Below are positions 56,716-64,000 of a stretch of DNA of 64,000 nucleotides, in pieces; the stretch's first letter is position 1, and each line of letters starts with the position of its first letter. The notes below the pieces were generated by a model. That model was not told where the DNA came from and searched no databases. It saw nothing but the letters and a program-made list of their open reading frames with translations. Position numbers and translations under genes: made by a program. Source of the stretch: Epithemia pelagica (lineage: Eukaryota > Bacillariophyta > Bacillariophyceae > Surirellales > Surirellaceae); contig OX337231.1 in NCBI GenBank assembly GCA_946965045.2, forward strand, positions 558,001-622,000, read 5' to 3'.

Positions 56716-57329
56716 TAAGGGCTGGGTAAGCCGATCCATGTTCGGCTAAGTAGGTTCAGTACAAAAGCTACGTAGCGTACATAAAATCCCATAGTACACG
56801 TATTACCTGAAATGGTAGGAAGTCCGAAAAAATGCAAAAATACTCCACGATGACGGCGAGATCCGTTGATGCCGCATGCATTTACCGATGCATCGCATCA
56901 ACATCCTACTACTGTAAGTTGTTTGAGTTTGCTAGTATTACTGTGTTCTGCAGCTACAGAAGATTTGTCGCGTTGGATCAAAAGGTATACTCATTTTTCT
57001 GTGGTGATGTAATCCAAAAACCTTCCTAACTCATTCATTTCTCAACGGTGACTGAATCAAATTGAAACCATAGTTGCTCTAGTATTCAAGAGCATTATTC
57101 TAAAAGTGATTCAGTTAGGCTCAATTATCCATGAAGTTATTGCCATGGGGGTGATTTCTTCGACCATTGTCGAGTGATGGTTTCCGGATTGCATTGTTTC
57201 TCGTGGCAGCAAGTTTTCGATTTGTGACCATTCGCCCCACTTGTTACAGTGATGAAAATAGTACTACGTAGCTTAATGTACTGAGCCTACTTAGCCGAAC
57301 ATGGATCGGCTTACAATACCCAGCCCTTA
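56716..57329. mobile_element. TIR element, unit 4
   Basis: Full-length copy. Confidence 0.75.
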
Positions 57330-57669
57330 CAAGATAGCCCAAGAGCAAGAACAACATATCGCCAAATGTACCAAATTGATATGTTGTCGGTCAAACGTCA
57401 AACTGACGCCACCACAACCTGTATGCATTCCATTTTCTGTCAGTCGACGTCTGGCATACAATATACAATAGAAACACTTTTGGACTATGATCTCAGCGAA
57501 AACGCACTAAAAGACCACATTCTTAACAGAACAAAGATGCAGTATATCATGTGACTTTATGTGTTGCTGCAACCATGCTTATCAGGGCGAGGTGTCGCTC
57601 TGATCACTGTCCTCCTCTTGGATGTCAACATGCTGGATTGATTTGGCTTGTTTCCAAACATGGTGACTT

Positions 57670-57856
57670 GATCTTTGGTCCTCACGACTAGGGGACATCG
57701 ACCAATCTTCAAATCGATACGCTCAAGAATTTCATTTTCGTTGGACTAAACATTAGCTTTATGGACTCAACATCTTTTGTCTTTGTTCACTACAACGGAC
57801 GCAAATACCGACCCGCCAAACCGGTACCACAACCTCGACGCGCATCGTCGGGCCGT
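57670..57856 (+). repeat. R1 repeat, unit 4
   Basis: Ends 39 bp before the junction with unit 5. Confidence 0.8.
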
Positions 57857-58276
57857 GTTAGTATTACGGTGGGGGACCACGTTGAATCACAAAAAAATTG
57901 TCAAGTCCACGGAGGACATTCGTCGTCTGGGATCGCATCGACCTGATCAATGTCAACAAGCGGCATCTGTTTTGGTTTCGCAAGATTCAAGATACCAAAT
58001 TCCAGCGTGAATCCTTTTACTTTTCAGTTGATAGAATCATCATTCCGAGGCCAAGAGCGCCTGGGTGTTGAAAAAGATACCTTTGCGCCGGCACGACTAT
58101 CCCTAATCCTAATCCCCATGCAAAAGGCAATCCCATGTGCGCGGAAGCGTGCCAGCCAAAACAAGCTTCGGTCATCTTCATGTTGAAGTGTGAATGTAAT
58201 CAGCAGAATCACTTTTTATGCTACCACTCTCTATGTTATGCGAGATTGTTCAGGACATATGGCTTGATGGGTCCGT

Positions 58277-60233
58277 TTAGAAGGTATCAATGTTCTGGTA
58301 CATGTTTTCAATGTTCATGGGTTCAAACTTTTCCTCCTTCAGTCCATTCATGTACCAATCCTCGACCGCCTTGGTACGACTCCAATAGTTTGGAAGCCTG
58401 TGGGACGGATAAAACAGGGGGCTGATCTGCGAAAACCATGAATTCCCATGTTCTTCGCTGTACCCAATGGCAAAGGGTGGCTCGTTCTCCTTCTTTTGGT
58501 CTTTCAAGTGAAGGTTGATTCCAGTGTGCTGGTACCCACCTGGGGGAAGAACAGGGACAGCGTCGTTTTGATTGGACACACGAATGTGTCGTAGACGTCC
58601 CTTGGTTTCAAGCTGCTCAAAGGCTTTGCGAAAGTTACTATCACCCACATAAGGGGACGCGTATGTCATGCAAATGAGGGGGAAAGGAATGCCTTTTTTC
58701 TCCATTCCATCAGAACCCGCGAGCCGGAAGGAAAATAATGTGGCCAAGGCACCTCCAAGACTGTTGGACACGAAAATGAAAGAATCCATGAGATACCGGG
58801 AGTGACAAACAAATTTTTCTCAACACGAATGGGATATGCCTCGTACCTGTGACCTGTAACGTAAAGCTGAAAGTTTTTATGGACTTGTTGTCCATTTTCT
58901 TCATAGCGGTAGATATCTCTCAACTGATTCATGATCTGTCCATATTTTCTCCGTTTCAGTTTGGCAATATGCTTCGAGTCCTTCTCATTACCCCGTTCTA
59001 CAATATGGTCAAACAGATAACCTGTTGAGCATAACACCAATGGGTGAGCTTCGGTTCTAGGAACCACACAGTCATTGGAAAGATTCCATGTCGCATCTTC
59101 TTACTTTTGAATCCAGAATGAACGCGGATTTTCTGGTCTCCATCAAGGCCCTCTTCTGAAACCACATTCGGCATTTTCATGGGCCTCAAAAAGAACCGAA
59201 CATTTGTCATCCAATCTCGAGATACAACACTTCCGCGAAAACAGACCGTGACACGTTTTAAGTCACTGTTGGCAATGTATACAAGCAAATGACATGAGAC
59301 GATGAACAATACGCAAGCGAGATAGAAAAGGTGCAAGGCCAAGACTCACCGGTTGACTGTAATTCCATACACTAGCTGCGAGTTGGCAAATTGGTCGTCA
59401 AATTCCCACAAATATGCATCCTTTCCCCATTTTTTCAGTTGATTAATTGCTCTGACATTGAGGTCGGAAGCAACTTCCATGTCGTCACTCAAATACCTTA
59501 AGGTTTCGTTCGTCAAGACTTTTCGAATGTCTGAAGCCGGAATAGGTTTTGCCAAGACATTATTCGATCTTCGCCCCTGTGGAGCTTTTTCTCCCCTCCC
59601 CATTATAAGTTCGGCATGTTCTAGTTGCGTGCGTCCAGCAAAAGGATTCCACCACGAGTTCCGAATTCCGCCCTTTCGTACGAGTTTCCTCAGCTGAGAA
59701 AAATCATAAATAAGGGATGACACTGTGAAAGTTGACGAAGAAGACAGAGTGTAAGCAAAACGACTCCGGGAGAGGCCCTTCCCATGAACATGTGTTGCAA
59801 GATGTCTATACTTACAACCCATGGTTGCTTCCATTTCTTCAACAATATCCGAACCACTTTGAAAGGGATTCACCGCTTTTGTTTCCTTCAATTGATCAAG
59901 CTTTTCCTTATGGCTTTGTCTTCTGTTTGCCCGAAGAAGGGGAACAGAATTGGCGTAGTTTCCATCCGCCACGAGATTGGCCTTGAGAAATGACGGTCTC
60001 TTGCACCGTTTATTACGGTACGCCTCGGCGATTTGCTTCTTGTCGCGCTCTGCTTGTTCATACTGCTCTGAGGCGTCTTGCCATAGTTTATCATACCGTG
60101 CGTGCTTCTCGAGCTTTGGAGGTAACTTGGCGTTGGAAGCTTTGCCTGGCCTGGCTTGAGTTCCAATCAAGGAAAAAAGACCGACCGCCGCGACAACTAG
60201 TGAGAAGAATGCGAAGTTGTTTGGTACTTCCAT
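58277..60233 (-). CDS. class 3 lipase, copy 5
   Basis: Exons 60233-59350, 59265-59105, 59021-58847 and 58760-58277. No coding difference seen. Confidence 0.9.
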
Positions 60234-60566
60234 ACTGGAATGGATCATTGACATGTCAAAAAAAGATATGATGTTTTGAATCGACAGTTGTGATTTTATG
60301 ACACACCGTTCAACCTTATAATATCTTCTGCTCTTCAAAATCTTCGTTCGTAAGTGGAAGTGACTCTTCGCGCCGTGTCAACTTGCATGCATGATTCCGT
60401 AGTCACGACTTTTGTGCTTTGACGAACTCATGGCGCTAGGATTTATAATCTTAGGCGGGGATAAGTCTCTTTTCGTTTTGAATTACTATCCTGAATTTCA
60501 GAACTTTCCGCTGAAGTTGATTACTTCGCAGCGTGAGCGACCTGCATGCTCGCTCGGGTGGCAAGA

Positions 60567-61180
60567 TAAGGGCTGGGTAAGCCGATCCATGTTCGGCTAA
60601 GTAGGTTCAGTACAAAAGCTACGTAGCGTACATAAAATCCCATAGTACACGTATTACCTGAAATGGTAGGAAGTCCGAAAAAATGCAAAAATACTCCACG
60701 ATGACGGCGAGATCCGTTGATGCCGCATGCATTTACCGATGCATCGCATCAACATCCTACTACTGTAAGTTGTTTGAGTTTGCTAGTATTACTGTGTTCT
60801 GCAGCTACAGAAGATTTGTCGCGTTGGATCAAAAGGTATACTCATTTTTCTGTGGTGATGTAATCCAAAAACCTTCCTAACTCATTCATTTCTCAACGGT
60901 GACTGAATCAAATTGAAACCATAGTTGCTCTAGTATTCAAGAGCATTATTCTAAAAGTGATTCAGTTAGGCTCAATTATCCATGAAGTTATTGCCATGGG
61001 GGTGATTTCTTCGACCATTGTCGAGTGATGGTTTCCGGATTGCATTGTTTCTCGTGGCAGCAAGTTTTCGATTTGTGACCATTCGCCCCACTTGTTACAG
61101 TGATGAAAATAGTACTACGTAGCTTAATGTACTGAGCCTACTTAGCCGAACATGGATCGGCTTACAATACCCAGCCCTTA
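60567..61180. mobile_element. TIR element, unit 5
   Basis: Full-length copy. Confidence 0.75.
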
Positions 61181-61520
61181 CAAGATAGCCCAAGAGCAAG
61201 AACAACATATCGCCAAATGTACCAAATTGATATGTTGTCGGTCAAACGTCAAACTGACGCCACCACAACCTGTATGCATTCCATTTTCTGTCAGTCGACG
61301 TCTGGCATACAATATACAATAGAAACACTTTTGGACTATGATCTCAGCGAAAACGCACTAAAAGACCACATTCTTAACAGAACAAAGATGCAGTATATCA
61401 TGTGACTTTATGTGTTGCTGCAACCATGCTTATCAGGGCGAGGTGTCGCTCTGATCACTGTCCTCCTCTTGGATGTCAACATGCTGGATTGATTTGGCTT
61501 GTTTCCAAACATGGTGACTT

Positions 61521-61707
61521 GATCTTTGGTCCTCACGACTAGGGGACATCGACCAATCTTCAAATCGATACGCTCAAGAATTTCATTTTCGTTGGACTAA
61601 ACATTAGCTTTATGGACTCAACATCTTTTGTCTTTGTTCACTACAACGGACGCAAATACCGACCCGCCAAACCGGTACCACAACCTCGACGCGCATCGTC
61701 GGGCCGT
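61521..61707 (+). repeat. R1 repeat, unit 5
   Basis: Ends 39 bp before the junction with unit 6. Confidence 0.8.
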
Positions 61708-61746
61708 GTTAGTATTACGGTGGGGGACCACGTTGAATCACAAAAA

Positions 61747-64000
61747 AATTGTCAAGTCCACGGAGGACATTCGTCGTCTGGGATCGCATCGACCTGATCA
61801 ATGTCAACAAGCGGCATCTGTTTTGGTTTCGCAAGATTCAAGATACCAAATTCCAGCGTGAATCCTTTTACTTTTCAGTTGATAGAATCATCATTCCGAG
61901 GCCAAGAGCGCCTGGGTGTTGAAAAAGATACCTTTGCGCCGGCACGACTATCCCTAATCCTAATCCCCATGCAAAAGGCAATCCCATGTGCGCGGAAGCG
62001 TGCCAGCCAAAACAAGCTTCGGTCATCTTCATGTTGAAGTGTGAATGTAATCAGCAGAATCACTTTTTATGCTACCACTCTCTATGTTATGCGAGATTGT
62101 TCAGGACATATGGCTTGATGGGTCCGTTTAGAAGGTATCAATGTTCTGGTACATGTTTTCAATGTTCATGGGTTCAAACTTTTCCTCCTTCAGTCCATTC
62201 ATGTACCAATCCTCGACCGCCTTGGTACGACTCCAATAGTTTGGAAGCCTGTGGGACGGATAAAACAGGGGGCTGATCTGCGAAAACCATGAATTCCCAT
62301 GTTCTTCGCTGTACCCAATGGCAAAGGGTGGCTCGTTCTCCTTCTTTTGGTCTTTCAAGTGAAGGTTGATTCCAGTGTGCTGGTACCCACCTGGGGGAAG
62401 AACAGGGACAGCGTCGTTTTGATTGGACACACGAATGTGTCGTAGACGTCCCTTGGTTTCAAGCTGCTCAAAGGCTTTGCGAAAGTTACTATCACCCACA
62501 TAAGGGGACGCGTATGTCATGCAAATGAGGGGGAAAGGAATGCCTTTTTTCTCCATTCCATCAGAACCCGCGAGCCGGAAGGAAAATAATGTGGCCAAGG
62601 CACCTCCAAGACTGTTGGACACGAAAATGAAAGAATCCATGAGATACCGGGAGTGACAAACAAATTTTTCTCAACACGAATGGGATATGCCTCGTACCTG
62701 TGACCTGTAACGTAAAGCTGAAAGTTTTTATGGACTTGTTGTCCATTTTCTTCATAGCGGTAGATATCTCTCAACTGATTCATGATCTGTCCATATTTTC
62801 TCCGTTTCAGTTTGGCAATATGCTTCGAGTCCTTCTCATTACCCCGTTCTACAATATGGTCAAACAGATAACCTGTTGAGCATAACACCAATGGGTGAGC
62901 TTCGGTTCTAGGAACCACACAGTCATTGGAAAGATTCCATGTCGCATCTTCTTACTTTTGAATCCAGAATGAACGCGGATTTTCTGGTCTCCATCAAGGC
63001 CCTCTTCTGAAACCACATTCGGCATTTTCATGGGCCTCAAAAAGAACCGAACATTTGTCATCCAATCTCGAGATACAACACTTCCGCGAAAACAGACCGT
63101 GACACGTTTTAAGTCACTGTTGGCAATGTATACAAGCAAATGACATGAGACGATGAACAATACGCAAGCGAGATAGAAAAGGTGCAAGGCCAAGACTCAC
63201 CGGTTGACTGTAATTCCATACACTAGCTGCGAGTTGGCAAATTGGTCGTCAAATTCCCACAAATATGCATCCTTTCCCCATTTTTTCAGTTGATTAATTG
63301 CTCTGACATTGAGGTCGGAAGCAACTTCCATGTCGTCACTCAAATACCTTAAGGTTTCGTTCGTCAAGACTTTTCGAATGTCTGAAGCCGGAATAGGTTT
63401 TGCCAAGACATTATTCGATCTTCGCCCCTGTGGAGCTTTTTCTCCCCTCCCCATTATAAGTTCGGCATGTTCTAGTTGCGTGCGTCCAGCAAAAGGATTC
63501 CACCACGAGTTCCGAATTCCGCCCTTTCGTACGAGTTTCCTCAGCTGAGAAAAATCATAAATAAGGGATGACACTGTGAAAGTTGACGAAGAAGACAGAG
63601 TGTAAGCAAAACGACTCCGGGAGAGGCCCTTCCCATGAACATGTGTTGCAAGATGTCTATACTTACAACCCATGGTTGCTTCCATTTCTTCAACAATATC
63701 CGAACCACTTTGAAAGGGATTCACCGCTTTTGTTTCCTTCAATTGATCAAGCTTTTCCTTATGGCTTTGTCTTCTGTTTGCCCGAAGAAGGGGAACAGAA
63801 TTGGCGTAGTTTCCATCCGCCACGAGATTGGCCTTGAGAAATGACGGTCTCTTGCACCGTTTATTACGGTACGCCTCGGCGATTTGCTTCTTGTCGCGCT
63901 CTGCTTGTTCATACTGCTCTGAGGCGTCTTGCCATAGTTTATCATACCGTGCGTGCTTCTCGAGCTTTGGAGGTAACTTGGCGTTGGAAGCTTTGCCTGG
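61747..64000. repeat. lipase tandem array, unit 6 (cut by window end)
   Basis: The first 2,254 bp of a unit; the array continues past the window, so its copy number is unknown. Confidence 0.95.
62128..64000 (-). CDS. class 3 lipase, copy 6 (partial)
   Basis: Exons 4, 3 and 2 are complete (62128-62611, 62698-62872 and 62956-63116). Exon 1 runs from 63201 past the edge; the expected ATG would fall 84 bp beyond the window. Confidence 0.88.

Larger units (their letters stand above)
54045..57895. repeat. lipase tandem array, unit 4
   Basis: 3,851 bp; carries an 11-bp deletion (AGAAACACTTTTGG near 57471) relative to units 1-3. Confidence 0.95.
57896..61746. repeat. lipase tandem array, unit 5
   Basis: 3,851 bp with the same 11-bp deletion as unit 4. 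No difference from unit 4 was noticed. Confidence 0.95.

Noticed and set aside
33499-64000. Assembly artefact duplicating one unit
   Set aside because: Units differ in SNPs, a 3-bp and an 11-bp indel, and one holds a 9-kb insertion. The exact copy number still needs long reads.
33499-64000. CRISPR, satellite or rDNA array
   Set aside because: The 3.85-kb units carry spliced protein genes; there is no short direct-repeat/spacer pattern and no rRNA.

Overview
This window looks like nuclear DNA of a photosynthetic stramenopile, most likely a pennate diatom. The evidence is short GT-AG introns of 81-105 bp (several with GTACGT-type donors), Ser/Asn/Thr-rich low-complexity proteins, a candidate plastid pre-sequence with an A|F cleavage site, a stramenopile-type bHLH factor, and a mix of Ty3/gypsy and DIRS-like retroelements. 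The species cannot be named from the sequence alone.

Layout. 1-1,111: 5' exon of a secreted or membrane hypothetical gene and a CAA-rich microsatellite. 1,112-6,831: a complete Ty3/gypsy LTR retrotransposon (minus strand) with identical 213-bp LTRs, AGAGG target-site duplications and one intact gag-pol ORF, so a very recent insertion. 6,837-9,344: gene-poor, with a methyltransferase fragment and an inverted copy of a dispersed repeat (R1). 9,345-33,460: the conventional gene region. It holds a kelch protein broken by a 200-N gap, a cluster of GC-rich hairpin motifs, SRP receptor beta, a Tudor/cytosine-5 methyltransferase-like fusion (3 exons), a low-complexity protein with an internal repeat, an SDR with an in-frame stop, rearranged pieces of an MscS gene followed by the full three-exon MscS-like channel, a coiled-coil hypothetical, a TMEM222/RTE1 protein, a two-exon bHLH protein and a candidate plastid membrane protein.

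33,499-64,000 (continuing past the window): a head-to-tail tandem array of about 3.85-kb units, six of them visible. Each carries one four-exon secreted class-3 lipase gene (minus strand), a 614-bp TIR element (MITE-like) and one R1 copy close to the unit junction. All lipase copies appear to encode the same protein. Unit 2 is interrupted by an 8,986-bp DIRS-like tyrosine-recombinase retrotransposon (40,681-49,666) carrying Gag, RT/RNase H and recombinase coding regions, with in-frame stops and frameshifts. The array starts only 38 bp upstream of the start codon of the neighbouring membrane-protein gene. Small variants between units show that it is a real array shaped by recent unequal exchange, not a copy-paste assembly error.

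The genes are eukaryotic single transcription units and no operon logic applies. The main signals are the lipase amplification with its nested mobile elements, the Tudor-methyltransferase fusion and the decayed MscS fragments. Exon joins were inferred by hand from splice signals and reading frame.
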